Below, piece after piece: positions 21,437-30,157 of a DNA stretch of 35,520 nucleotides. Every line of letters starts with the position of its first letter. The stretch's first letter is position 1. The notes under the pieces are model-generated. The model ran no database searches. It had not been told where the DNA came from and was given only the letters and a program-made list of their open reading frames with translations. The translations under genes were made by a program, and so were the position numbers. Source of the stretch: Synergistales bacterium 54_24 (GTDB lineage: Bacteria > Synergistota > Synergistia > Synergistales > Thermosynergistaceae); NCBI GenBank assembly GCA_001508935.1, contig LGFQ01000008.1:1-35520 (forward strand). Reading direction: 5' to 3'.

Positions 21437-23348
21437 TCAGAGACTTTTGGCTGCCGGGCTAATCTTGGCGACGCTAATAGCCCTGCCCGGGCTCGCCCCC
21501 CGCCTTAGATTTGAAAGATCTCACAGGGAAGCCGCTACCGTCGTATCGTACAGGGATGTGCTCTTAATGGCCGAGCAGGCATCTCTTCCTGTAGAGAAGG
21601 CGTTCGATCGCCTGCGCGAGGCCGGACTTGTCGCCATAGCCGTCGAAGAGCTCACCGGCGAGGAGATAGCCGGCGGAGCACTCCCCCTTTGGTTGGGCCC
21701 AAAAGAGGCTCTCGCCTTCAGCGCCTTCGAGGGCAAAAGACCCGATCTGGCCGTGGTGTGGACCAAGAGCGAGCAATGGGCAAATCTAATAAGGCCTTAC
21801 CTCACAGACCGGTTTGGAGGTGTGGAAAGCCACAAGGCGCCATATGGGTGGCTCTTTCTGCTTCCCGTTTCTTATTCCAGCCTCATGAAAGCCGGTGTTC
21901 TGCCGGATTTGGAGGCAGCGCTCTTCTTGAAAAAGCGAAATTGGCCCTTGGTATATCGACCAGCCCCCTCCATGGGCATACCAACAGAGGCGGCAGTAAA
22001 ACCCATAAGGCGGCTCATCGAAGCGCTGCCGCAGATTCGCGCCATATCGCCTAAGGGAAACGTAGCTGTAGGATTTGGCGATCTCGACCCCCTCGCGGCA
22101 TTTCTGAAGGAGAAAGGAATAGCGGTCACACAAGTGGAATTTTCCAGACAGCCAGGACTCAACCCCCTCATATGGCGGACATCCCCCTATGTCCTTTCGC
22201 TTCACAGCGTGACTACGGATGAAGTCATAAGTCGCAACCTCACGAGGGATACAATTGTACAGCGTATGATCAGGGCTGCCGCGGAAAGATCGGTAAAACT
22301 GCTGCTCTTAAGGCCGTACGAAATCGGGGCAGGGCCGTGGCTTGACAGCTTCGAGGAGGACCTTAAAGCCATCGCGAGAGGCTTAGAACTTCGAGGAATC
22401 TCGCTCTACTGGCCCGAGACATTGCCCTCTTGGCCAACATCGTACTGGAGCGGGTTTGCGATTGTCTTGGCCACTCTCACAGTATCGCTCATGCTATGGC
22501 AGGAATTCTTCGGCCGCAGAGACGCTCCGCCATCGAGGCTTTTTTGGGCCGGTTTTCTGGCCTTTGTAGCCATCGGTGGAGTGCTCATAGTCCACGTATC
22601 TCCGGCTGCCAAAGTGATAGGCGCGCTATGCGCTGTCTTGGGCGCCTCAGCAGCCGCGCTTGTGGCGCTAAATGGGTGGGAACGTCCCATCGGAGGGATT
22701 CTCAAAGGTATAGGGATAGCCGTAGCAATTGGACTTGTCCTTTCGTCTTTCTTCGGCACTCCCTTGTACATGCTTCGCCTGCAGGTGTTTTCCGGAGTAA
22801 AGGCAACTCTCCTGTTGCCTCCGTTGATAGTGCTGGCTCACGCCATTAAAACCCGCCTGTACCCAGAGGGCTTCAGGGAGATAATGACGCGAAGCCCGTA
22901 TTGGGAAGAAATTATAGTGCTCGCCGCCTTGGGAATGGCAGCTGGGGTTATGGCGCTGCGGAGCGGCAATGTCTCGTTGGTTCCATCCTGGGAGGTCAAA
23001 CTGCGCGACCTCTTCGAACAGACCCTGATGGTAAGGCCAAGGACTAAAGAGATCCTCTTAGGATATCCGGCGCTATGGCTTTGGTATATCTGGGCGCGGC
23101 TATTTCCAGGCGAGGTAGACAGGCGGTTGGCGATGTATTCCGTGCTCATTCGGATGGCCACATCGGTGGCCTTCGCCTCAGCGGTCAACAGTTTTTGCCA
23201 CTTCCATACTCCGCTCACATTGACGCTATGGCGCGTCTTCAATGGCCTATGGGTGGGATCGCTCTTCGGCTTGTTTGTGGGTTTACTCCTTTGGCTCGTC
23301 GTCAAGCTCACCGCAAAATTTAGAATTCAAGAGGAAGGAGAAGTTTGA
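21420..23348 (+). CDS. DUF5693 family integral membrane protein
   Basis: This is a 642-residue membrane protein of the DUF5693 family, function unknown. An N-terminal hydrophobic segment (about 9-28) is followed by a large extracytoplasmic domain (about 30-340). Its start, DVLLMAEQASLPVEKAFDRLREAGLVAIAVEELTG-like in layout, belongs to the family. The C-terminal half (about 340-635) holds seven or more transmembrane helices. Near the end VNSFCHFHTPLTLTLWR (about 590-606) is a conserved-looking His/Cys loop. The gene overlaps maf by 17 bases and the pyruvyltransferase gene by four. DUF5693 followed directly by CsaB is a recurrent order, so a role in S-layer or cell-wall polymer attachment or export is a reasonable but unproven inference. 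Confidence 0.82.
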   Translation: MKWPSNQRLLAAGLILATLIALPGLAPRLRFERSHREAATVVSYRDVLLMAEQASLPVEKAFDRLREAGLVAIAVEELTGEEIAGGALPLWLGPKEALAFSAFEGKRPDLAVVWTKSEQWANLIRPYLTDRFGGVESHKAPYGWLFLLPVSYSSLMKAGVLPDLEAALFLKKRNWPLVYRPAPSMGIPTEAAVKPIRRLIEALPQIRAISPKGNVAVGFGDLDPLAAFLKEKGIAVTQVEFSRQPGLNPLIWRTSPYVLSLHSVTTDEVISRNLTRDTIVQRMIRAAAERSVKLLLLRPYEIGAGPWLDSFEEDLKAIARGLELRGISLYWPETLPSWPTSYWSGFAIVLATLTVSLMLWQEFFGRRDAPPSRLFWAGFLAFVAIGGVLIVHVSPAAKVIGALCAVLGASAAALVALNGWERPIGGILKGIGIAVAIGLVLSSFFGTPLYMLRLQVFSGVKATLLLPPLIVLAHAIKTRLYPEGFREIMTRSPYWEEIIVLAALGMAAGVMALRSGNVSLVPSWEVKLRDLFEQTLMVRPRTKEILLGYPALWLWYIWARLFPGEVDRRLAMYSVLIRMATSVAFASAVNSFCHFHTPLTLTLWRVFNGLWVGSLFGLFVGLLLWLVVKLTAKFRIQEEGEV

Positions 23349-24361
23349 CCAGGCGCTACGACGTCGCGCTGTGCGGCTACTACGGTTTCGGCAACGTGGG
23401 GGATGAAATGATCCTCCACGCCATCGTGGAGCTGGCTCATGAGTCAGGGTTAAAAAAAGATAGAATTCTTGCCCTTTCGGCCTCGCCACGGCAGACTGAG
23501 GAGGAGCTCTTGATAGCTTCGGTCAACCGCTGGAGGCCCAAGTCGGCGTTACGCGCTTTAAGAGAAAGCAGGACGCTGCTTCTCGGGGGAGGAGGTTTAT
23601 TGCAGGATGTGACCAGCCTCCGTTCCCCTCTGTATTATTGGGGCGTAGTGATGGAAAGTCGCATCGCCGGATGCCGTCCTTGGGCATTCGGTCAATCAGT
23701 GGGGCCATTTCACAAGAAAATCTCCGAAAGGATAGCGCGCGATGCATTGAGGCGTTGTAGCCCCAGGATCGTGCGCGATACGCCCTCACAAAGGCTGTTG
23801 TCAAAATGGGGCCTTTCGGCCGACCTTGCGCCCGATCCTGCTTTCGCGTTGGACGTGGGGCCTCCTATCGAGAGCGGAGATGTGGTAATCTTAAACATAA
23901 GGCCGTGGGGCAACCTAAGCGTCGAGATCGCCCGCGAAGCGGCGGCCTATGCGCAGAAGCACGGATACGCTTTGCGATGTCTGGCTCTCTCTCCCGATGA
24001 CGAAGCGTTGTCAAAAGGCCTTCAATCTTCAGGGCTCTTGGCGAAAGCTGAGATTGTGCGTCTGACTTCGTGGAAAACGGCAGCTTCTCTGTTTGCCGGC
24101 GTTGCTCTCGCGGTGGGGATGAGGTTTCATTTTTTAGTGCTAACGCTTCTCCTTGGAGCGAAGGCTGTCGCTGTGCCCTACGACCCTAAAGTAGAGTCTT
24201 TAGCCGAGTCTTGGTCTATACCGGTGTGGAATGGCGAAAGGGCGCTTGAAGAGGTAGCTGAAAATGCCCGTCGACCTTCGGCGAAGGAGATTGCAGATGC
24301 AAAGCACAGGGTGAGGGCCTCCTTCCAATCGGCCCTGAAAGAGGCCCTCGGGGGAAGGTGA
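23345..24361 (+). CDS. csaB: Polysaccharide pyruvyl transferase CsaB
   Basis: This is a 338-residue pyruvyltransferase of the CsaB/WcaK family. It transfers pyruvate from PEP to a secondary cell-wall polysaccharide, and the ketal pyruvyl group is what SLH-domain surface proteins bind. Signatures are GYYGFGNVGDEMIL (11-24), LLLGGGGLLQD near 77-87, WAFGQSVGPF near 115-124 and AVGMRFHFLVL near 256-266. The TTG start overlaps the DUF5693 stop (TTGA), with GGAAGGAG upstream. Its presence predicts SLH-anchored envelope proteins elsewhere in the genome. No signal peptide is present, so it acts at the cytoplasmic membrane face. Confidence 0.9.
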   Translation: MTRRYDVALCGYYGFGNVGDEMILHAIVELAHESGLKKDRILALSASPRQTEEELLIASVNRWRPKSALRALRESRTLLLGGGGLLQDVTSLRSPLYYWGVVMESRIAGCRPWAFGQSVGPFHKKISERIARDALRRCSPRIVRDTPSQRLLSKWGLSADLAPDPAFALDVGPPIESGDVVILNIRPWGNLSVEIAREAAAYAQKHGYALRCLALSPDDEALSKGLQSSGLLAKAEIVRLTSWKTAASLFAGVALAVGMRFHFLVLTLLLGAKAVAVPYDPKVESLAESWSIPVWNGERALEEVAENARRPSAKEIADAKHRVRASFQSALKEALGGR

Positions 24362-24366
24362 AATCG

Positions 24367-25209
24367 ATGAAATGCGACAGGGCAAAGAAATTGGAGCAAA
24401 TAGCCTTGGAAGTTCGCAAGGATTTAGTGCGCATGGCGAGCGTTACTGGGATGAAGTATCTTTCTTCCTCTCTTTCTATGGCGGACTTGATCGTCTATAT
24501 CTATTGGGAAGTGATGAGCCTGCGCCCGGAAGAGCCGAATTGGCCGAACAGGGACCGCCTCGTCTTGAGCAAAGGGCATGCCTGCCCGACCCTCTATGTC
24601 GCTCTCGCCCATAGGGGTTTTTTCAGCCGAGAAGAACTGTGGAACTATAACAAGCTCGGGTCGATGCTGCAAGGGCATATCGAGATGTGCCGCACCCCGG
24701 GCGTCGATGCAGGCAGCGGCTCATTGGGGCTCGGGCTCGGGATAGCAAACGGCATCGCCTTGGGCCTTCGATGCGCTGGGATCAGATCGAGAGTGTTCTG
24801 TATCTTGGGCGACGGGGAACTCCAAGAGGGCTCGTTCTGGGAGTCGGCTCTCACGTCGGCCTCCCATAAATTGAGCAACGTATACGCAGTAATCGACAGA
24901 AACGCTGCACAAAGCGAAGGGCCAACGGAGGAGATCAAGGCCTTAGAACCGCTCGACGAGAAACTGAAATCCTTCGGCTGGCAAGTATTTCATGCGAACG
25001 GACACGACTTCGCCTCATTACACCAAGCCTTCCAGGCGATGCTGAGCATCGACGGTCCAGCCGCTCTGATCGCCAGTACAAAAACCGGGCAAGGGGTCCC
25101 TATGATGGAGAAAAACCAGCCTCTGATCAGAACAGCTATAGCGCGCGACGAGATGTCGCAAGCGCTGACTGAGCTCGAAGAAATGAGCCGAAACGGCAAT
25201 GAGGGTTAA
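24367..25209 (+). CDS. Transketolase, N-terminal (TPP-binding) subunit
   Basis: This is a 280-residue thiamine-diphosphate-binding half of a split transketolase. SKGHACPTLYVAL sits near 68-80. The cofactor motif begins with GDGELQEGSFWES (148-160) and ends at Asn179 in VIDRN. The C-terminal part holds GHDFASLHQAF and TKTGQGVPMME. I prefer the ATG at 24367, with GGGGAAGG eight bases before it, to the GTG at 24358, which lies within that ribosome site. The C-terminal half is encoded five bases downstream. Split transketolases are common in archaea, Thermotogae and anaerobes. They provide pentose phosphates, or act in related TPP chemistry such as DXP-like or apulose pathways, so the exact sugar is not certain. 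Confidence 0.9.
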   Translation: MKCDRAKKLEQIALEVRKDLVRMASVTGMKYLSSSLSMADLIVYIYWEVMSLRPEEPNWPNRDRLVLSKGHACPTLYVALAHRGFFSREELWNYNKLGSMLQGHIEMCRTPGVDAGSGSLGLGLGIANGIALGLRCAGIRSRVFCILGDGELQEGSFWESALTSASHKLSNVYAVIDRNAAQSEGPTEEIKALEPLDEKLKSFGWQVFHANGHDFASLHQAFQAMLSIDGPAALIASTKTGQGVPMMEKNQPLIRTAIARDEMSQALTELEEMSRNGNEG

Positions 25210-25213
25210 AGCC

Positions 25214-26164
25214 ATGGAGGAAAAGGCCCTTCTTAGTCCCAAAGATGCCGTCGCAGAAGCCTTGATCCATCTATGCGAGACGGACGACCGCATCGTAGTT
25301 CTAAACGCCGACATTTCTTCTTGCGTCGGACTGCACGACTTCACCTCTCGCTTCCCGGAACGCGCCTACAACCTCGGGGTTGCCGAGCAAGATTTGGTCT
25401 TAACCGCAGCCGGCATGGCTTTGGCTGGAAAAATCCCTTATGCAGTCTCATACGCCTCCTTTCTGGCGGGAAGGGCTTACGATACCATGCGCAACGCAGT
25501 AGCGATGCCAAACCTTCCTGTGCGCTTCGTCGCCGTTTGCGCCGGCATAACCGCCGGGGAAGAAGGAGCTGCCTATCAGGCGCTGGAGGATATAGCGCTT
25601 ATGAGGGCCTTGCCAAAGATGACCGTCTTAGTCCCCGCAGACTTCCAATCCACCCGCCGCTTGCTCTTAAACTCACTTTCGTGGAACGGACCTCTTTATA
25701 TAAGGCTTGGCTGCATTCCGCTGCCTCGGTTATACGGCACTGATGACGGCTTTCCCGTCGGCGGAGGAAGATTGCTGCGCGAGGGGAAGAGCGTCACTAT
25801 ATGCGCCTGCGGCATAATGGTCCACGAAGCGATGAAAGCTGCCGCCGTCCTCGCTCGACAAGGAATAGAAGCAGAAGTAATAGATTGCTACAGCATAAAA
25901 CCACTACCCGTCATGTTGATCCAATCATCTCTCAGAAGAACTGGCTGCTGCGTCGTCGCCGAAGAGCACAACATTATTGGAGGTCTCGGCAGTGCCGTAG
26001 CTGAAATTGCAGCCACCACTTGCCCCATACCCATACGGTTTGTGGGCGTGGAGGACCGATTCGGCCAGAGCGGGTCCTCAGAGGAGTTGCAGGAATATTA
26101 CGCGCTCACCCACCAACACATAGTTAGCGCCGCCGCACAGGTTTGGCCGCTCCGAAGGAGATGA
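25214..26164 (+). CDS. Transketolase, C-terminal (pyrimidine-binding) subunit
   Basis: This is a 316-residue partner of the preceding subunit. It carries the pyrimidine-binding domain, with the catalytic glutamate Glu59 in NLGVAEQDLV and YAVSYASFLAGRAYD near 77-91. The C-terminal transketolase domain includes AEEHNIIGGLGSAVAE near 252-267 and GVEDRFGQSG near 282-291. The ATG at 25214 has GAGGG eight bases upstream, formed across the stop of the N-terminal gene; another in-frame ATG at 25199 overlaps that gene. The two chains should assemble as an alpha2beta2 enzyme using TPP and Mg2+. ftsE follows after four bases, which is an unusual metabolic-to-divisome neighbourhood. Confidence 0.9.
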   Translation: MEEKALLSPKDAVAEALIHLCETDDRIVVLNADISSCVGLHDFTSRFPERAYNLGVAEQDLVLTAAGMALAGKIPYAVSYASFLAGRAYDTMRNAVAMPNLPVRFVAVCAGITAGEEGAAYQALEDIALMRALPKMTVLVPADFQSTRRLLLNSLSWNGPLYIRLGCIPLPRLYGTDDGFPVGGGRLLREGKSVTICACGIMVHEAMKAAAVLARQGIEAEVIDCYSIKPLPVMLIQSSLRRTGCCVVAEEHNIIGGLGSAVAEIAATTCPIPIRFVGVEDRFGQSGSSEELQEYYALTHQHIVSAAAQVWPLRRR

Positions 26165-26168
26165 GGGC

Positions 26169-26864
26169 ATGGAAATACGAATATCCGGGGCATCAAAGAT
26201 ATTTAAGCCCGATATCGTAGCGCTTGAGGATATATATATCACCGTCAGACCGGGCGAATTCCTCTATCTGGTGGGCCCGACGGGCTCGGGCAAATCTACC
26301 TTGCTGCGCCTGATCACCGGCGAGGCCAGGCCGACGCGCGGACAGATCACCGTGGGCCCCTTCAACCTCAGAAAGATGGGATGGGGCGCCCTCAGTTATT
26401 ATCGCCGCTACGTCGGCGTGGTTTTTCAGGATTTTAAGCTCTTGCCTCACCTGACGGCGTATGAAAACGTGGCCTTCGCCCTGGAGGCGATGGGCATCCC
26501 GCCCAAGGAGATCAGGGTAAAAACTGGTGAAGTGTTAGACAGATTGGGATTATGGAGGAGGCGCTTCTTGCACCCGCCCCAGCTATCCGGTGGCGAGCAA
26601 CAAAGGTTGGCTATAGCGCGTGCAGTGGTCAAGTCCCCGTCGCTCCTGATAGCCGACGAACCTACCGGAAACTTGGACGCCAACACAGCAGAGGGGATAA
26701 TGGACATCCTCCTTTCCATCAACGCCTCGGGCACTACGGTGATCATGGCGACGCACAACCAATATATCGTCGACACTTACCGCGCGCGCGTCGTGGAATT
26801 GCGAATGGGCAGAATGACGCGCGACGAAGAGAAAGGTCGTTACGGTTCGTATGGCTACAATTAG
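26169..26864 (+). CDS. ftsE: Cell division ATP-binding protein FtsE
   Basis: This is a 231-residue ABC ATPase that with FtsX gates cell-wall hydrolysis at the division site. Walker A is GPTGSGKST (36-44), the signature LSGGEQQRLAIARA near 139-152, and Walker B LLIADEPTGNLD near 159-170. The Q-loop FQDFKLLP near 85-92 is typical of FtsE. AAGGAG lies seven bases upstream of the ATG, within the end of the transketolase gene. It overlaps ftsX by 14 bases, as in many bacteria, and the EnvC-like activator is the third gene, so the whole FtsEX-EnvC module is together. Confidence 0.95.
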   Translation: MEIRISGASKIFKPDIVALEDIYITVRPGEFLYLVGPTGSGKSTLLRLITGEARPTRGQITVGPFNLRKMGWGALSYYRRYVGVVFQDFKLLPHLTAYENVAFALEAMGIPPKEIRVKTGEVLDRLGLWRRRFLHPPQLSGGEQQRLAIARAVVKSPSLLIADEPTGNLDANTAEGIMDILLSINASGTTVIMATHNQYIVDTYRARVVELRMGRMTRDEEKGRYGSYGYN

Positions 26865-27738
26865 ATACATCCTGCGCGATGTCTTTCGTCTGCTCTTCCG
26901 CCATTGGGGATTGACGATATTGACATGGGTAACCATGATGGCCGTATTCTTAGCGGTCGGGGGGAGTTTCCTCCTCACATCCTGTGCTCATGCCGTCGTT
27001 GCAAAATTGGCGGGCGACTTAACGATAGAAGCTTACATCGCCAAAGAATTCGAGCTCGAGGCTCTAAAGCCAAAAATTGAAGCCATTCCCCACGTGAAGG
27101 AAGTAACTCTGGTGACGCCGGAATCAGCCCTCGCCCGCCTCAAAGAGCTCTTGGGAGAGCAAGCTCAAGTGGTGGAGCTGTTGGGCGAAAACCCTCTTCC
27201 TCCGAGCCTGGTTTTACAGGTGGACGATGCGTCGAATGCGGATGTCGTAGCTCAAACGTTGCGCTCTCTCCCCGAGATCGAGGACGTGGTTTATGCCAGA
27301 GAAGCAGCAAACAGGCTTGCGAGACTCAACGCGGTCATAAGACAACTCACCATCGGTATCATCGCAGTGGCTATAATGATAGGCATACTGATATTGTTCA
27401 ATACGGTTCGCATAGCTGTATACTCGAGGAGAGAGGAGTTGGCGGTTATGTTAAAGGTAGGGGCTACCCCTACGTACGTGGCTATGCCATTTCTCCTGCA
27501 GGGTGTTATCCTCGGGGGGTTGGGCGGCATCAGTGCCACATTGATATTGACAAGGGCATACACGGTCTTCGTCAAACACATAAATCGTCTTCTCCCATTC
27601 CTGATGGTGCCCGAGGGAGGGACAGAGATATTCATCCAGCTCGTTTTGCTTTTGGTGGGCGGAGGCATGGCATTAGGATGGATCTGCAGTTGGATAGCCA
27701 CGTCCAGGCACATAAGGGATGCGCTTCGTCCTCTGTAA
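26851..27738 (+). CDS. ftsX: Cell division membrane protein FtsX
   Basis: This is a 295-residue inner-membrane protein with the FtsX layout. One transmembrane helix lies near residues 20-42. A periplasmic domain of about 120 residues follows, including KEVTLVTPESALARLKELLG, and then three more helices near 170-190, 212-235 and 260-285. It transmits ATP hydrolysis by FtsE across the membrane to a murein hydrolase activator. The gene overlaps ftsE by 14 bases and is followed after 12 bases by the EnvC-like gene, its expected periplasmic partner. The ribosome site is weak, consistent with translation coupled to ftsE. Confidence 0.93.
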   Translation: MATIRYILRDVFRLLFRHWGLTILTWVTMMAVFLAVGGSFLLTSCAHAVVAKLAGDLTIEAYIAKEFELEALKPKIEAIPHVKEVTLVTPESALARLKELLGEQAQVVELLGENPLPPSLVLQVDDASNADVVAQTLRSLPEIEDVVYAREAANRLARLNAVIRQLTIGIIAVAIMIGILILFNTVRIAVYSRREELAVMLKVGATPTYVAMPFLLQGVILGGLGGISATLILTRAYTVFVKHINRLLPFLMVPEGGTEIFIQLVLLLVGGGMALGWICSWIATSRHIRDALRPL

Positions 27739-27750
27739 GGGGGGGTTAAA

Positions 27751-28920
27751 ATGCGGTGTTGGGCACTTTTAGCATCGGTGTGTGCATTGTGCGTTACAAT
27801 AGCCGCGGGAGCCTTCGCGGCCGACATCGATACCCAGATAAAGCAAGAAGAGGAAAAGCTGCAGAAAATAGAGAGACAAATCCGCTTCCACGAGGTAGAA
27901 CTCTCGAAGATCAAGGGTGAGGAAAGCGATATCCTGGGTGAACTTGAGAAGTTAAACAAGCAAGAGGTCTTGACAAATCAAAGGATAGAGCTGCTAAAAA
28001 CAAAGGAGAGGAAGCTCGAGGGTCAGATAAAGGAACTCAGCGCAGAGATCGCAGAAAAGGAGGCTTTCTTGACCAAGGCCAAAAAAATGTTGGCCGAACG
28101 TCTGGTGGCCATATACAAATTCAGGGGTCGTGGGGAATTTTCTATGTTGCTGGCCACGGATTCCCTCCACGAGGCCATGAGCACGACTTATATGCTGCGC
28201 CGAATAACCAAACAGGACAACGAACTGATCAATGAAACCATCGATCAGGCAAAGGAACTGCAAAGCTTGCGCCAAAACTTAGAAAAGCAAAAGGCTACAT
28301 TGCAAGCCCAAAGGAAAGAGCAGGAGAAGGAAAAAGCGATTCTGAAAGAAACCATCGCAAAGCGAGAGCAGTTTTTAGAGAAACTTAAAAATCAAAAAGA
28401 GTATCACGCTCGGGCATCCAAGGAGCTCGAGAGATCCCAGGCGGAGTTGGAGCGTCGCATCCAGCAGCTCTTACAAGAGAAGCAGCGCTTGGCCCAGCTG
28501 CGCTCAGGTGGCGCTACTTTAACTCGCCCCAAGGGGAAGTTGTCCTGGCCGGTCAACGGGGCAATTAACAGCCCATTCGGCATGAGAGTTCACCCCGTCT
28601 TCAAGACCAAAACCGTCCATACCGGCATTGACATAAAAGCTTCCAAGGGGACACCCGTAAAGGCGGCCGAAAAAGGAGAGGTGCTGTTTGCGGGATGGCT
28701 TCGCGGCTTCGGCCAGGTGATCATAATAGACCACGGAGGGGACCTTGTCACTGTATATGCACACCTCTCCTCTATGGATGTATCGGAGGGACAAAGAGTC
28801 ACCAGAGGGCAGACGATAGGAAGGGTTGGCAACACAGGCGTCACAACGGCACCCCATCTGCACTTTGAGGTGCGAGAAGGCTCCAAGGCGGTGGATCCTT
28901 TAAAGTACTTAGGTCAGTAA
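27751..28920 (+). CDS. EnvC-like murein hydrolase activator (M23/LytM domain)
   Basis: This is a 389-residue exported protein. Residues 1-24 form a signal peptide ending AGAFA. Residues about 25-250 form a long, charged coiled coil, and residues about 265-389 are a LytM/M23 domain. The LytM domain contains GMRVHPVF, HTGIDIKAS, VYAHLS and PHLHFEV. The HxxxD and HxH zinc ligands are retained, so unlike E. coli EnvC it may itself be a catalytic endopeptidase. The coiled coil is the part that docks on FtsX in known systems. GGGGGGG lies seven bases before the ATG. Its place directly behind ftsEX makes the assignment strong. Confidence 0.92.
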   Translation: MRCWALLASVCALCVTIAAGAFAADIDTQIKQEEEKLQKIERQIRFHEVELSKIKGEESDILGELEKLNKQEVLTNQRIELLKTKERKLEGQIKELSAEIAEKEAFLTKAKKMLAERLVAIYKFRGRGEFSMLLATDSLHEAMSTTYMLRRITKQDNELINETIDQAKELQSLRQNLEKQKATLQAQRKEQEKEKAILKETIAKREQFLEKLKNQKEYHARASKELERSQAELERRIQQLLQEKQRLAQLRSGGATLTRPKGKLSWPVNGAINSPFGMRVHPVFKTKTVHTGIDIKASKGTPVKAAEKGEVLFAGWLRGFGQVIIIDHGGDLVTVYAHLSSMDVSEGQRVTRGQTIGRVGNTGVTTAPHLHFEVREGSKAVDPLKYLGQ

Positions 28921-28944
28921 ATTGATGATAAGAGGTGGATCGCC

Positions 28945-30144
28945 ATGCGACCATTTTTGAGGAAAATTAGGCCATATTGCATAGGTATCGTCGTTGGGTT
29001 AATCCTCGCAGGCGGCATTGCGGCTGCGCAGATGGAGTTCGACCTCTCTCGCATCCTCCCCTTTGAGGCGAACAGGTTGTGGCTCATGAAGCAGACAAGG
29101 TCGCTTCTGGAAACCTACCACGTCGATGGGGATGAGGCGCGGGAAGAAGACAAGCTCTTTTACGGCGCCGTCAAGGGAATGGTTTCGGCCTGGGGGGATC
29201 CATACTCCCGCTTCGCAGACCCGGAAGAGATTAAAGATGAAGAGATCGAGATGCAGGGAGAATATGGTGGATTGGGGATATACATAGGCCAGCGAGACGG
29301 CAGAACATTGGTCATAAGCCCCATAGAAGGCACACCGGCCGATAGGGCTGGACTCAAGCCACAAGACGAAATAGTCAAGGTGAACAACGAGGTCGTAGTT
29401 GGGTGGCAAATAAATGACGTGGTAAAATTGCTGCGTGGGGACCCGGGCACTAAAGTAACCATATGGGTGCGTCGCGAGGGAGAAAACCAACTCCTCGACT
29501 TTGAGTTGGTCCGCGAGATAATTCAGATAAAGTCGGTTCGATATGAAAAAATCGACGATTTGGGCTACGTGCGCATTGCTCAGTTTACTCAACGCACGAC
29601 CCAAGAGATGGAAGAGGCTTTGTCGGAGCTTCTCCCAGTGCAAGGAATGGTTTTAGATCTGCGCAATGACCCAGGGGGGCTTTTGAACGCTGCCGTGGAG
29701 GTTTCCGACATGTTCCTCGACGGCGGGTTGATAGTGGGCATGAGAGGCCGGGTAAGAGAAGCCAACGAAGAATACTACGCCAAAAGCGGATTTCTTTACG
29801 ATGGTCCAGTGATCGCCCTCATCAACGAGGGGAGTGCGAGCGCCTCGGAAATCGTAGCCGGCGCACTCAGAGACAACGGTAGGGCAATCTTAGTGGGCAC
29901 AAAGAGCTTCGGGAAGGGCTCAGTCCAGACGCTATTTCGCCTTCCCGATGAGTCGGGGCTTTTCATCACAATCGCCCGCTACTACACGCCGGCAGGAACC
30001 GAGATCGACAAAGTCGGACTACAACCTGACATAACGGTGGAAGGGGAAATGGTCAAGGAACGCGAAAAGGACCTCCAGCTCCAGAGGGCTATTTCAGAGT
30101 TAAGAGAACGCATAGCCTCGCAAGAGGCCCTGGTCACACGATAG
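28945..30144 (+). CDS. ctpA: Carboxy-terminal processing protease (S41), CtpA-type
   Basis: This is a 399-residue periplasmic serine protease. A signal anchor is at residues 10-29. A PDZ domain runs about 95-185, with EYGGLGIYIG and GTPADRAGLKPQD, followed by the S41 protease domain. The catalytic dyad is Ser299 in NEGSASASE and Lys324 in SFGKGSVQ, the usual 25 residues apart. Such proteases cut unstructured C-termini of envelope proteins, often murein hydrolases or their regulators. The EnvC-like gene immediately upstream is a likely functional neighbour. AGAGGTGG lies just before the ATG. The name ctpA is given for the family; an equivalent prc is not excluded. Confidence 0.93.
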   Translation: MRPFLRKIRPYCIGIVVGLILAGGIAAAQMEFDLSRILPFEANRLWLMKQTRSLLETYHVDGDEAREEDKLFYGAVKGMVSAWGDPYSRFADPEEIKDEEIEMQGEYGGLGIYIGQRDGRTLVISPIEGTPADRAGLKPQDEIVKVNNEVVVGWQINDVVKLLRGDPGTKVTIWVRREGENQLLDFELVREIIQIKSVRYEKIDDLGYVRIAQFTQRTTQEMEEALSELLPVQGMVLDLRNDPGGLLNAAVEVSDMFLDGGLIVGMRGRVREANEEYYAKSGFLYDGPVIALINEGSASASEIVAGALRDNGRAILVGTKSFGKGSVQTLFRLPDESGLFITIARYYTPAGTEIDKVGLQPDITVEGEMVKEREKDLQLQRAISELRERIASQEALVTR

Positions 30145-30157
30145 GGAAGCCGAGCTA

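Noticed and set aside
27291-27959. Minus-strand open frame of 222 codons across ftsX/envC
   Set aside because: It is antisense to two well-identified genes; low-complexity Ser/Thr/Ile composition marks it as a shadow.
28999-29643. Minus-strand open frame of 214 codons within ctpA
   Set aside because: It is antisense to a complete protease domain with intact catalytic residues.
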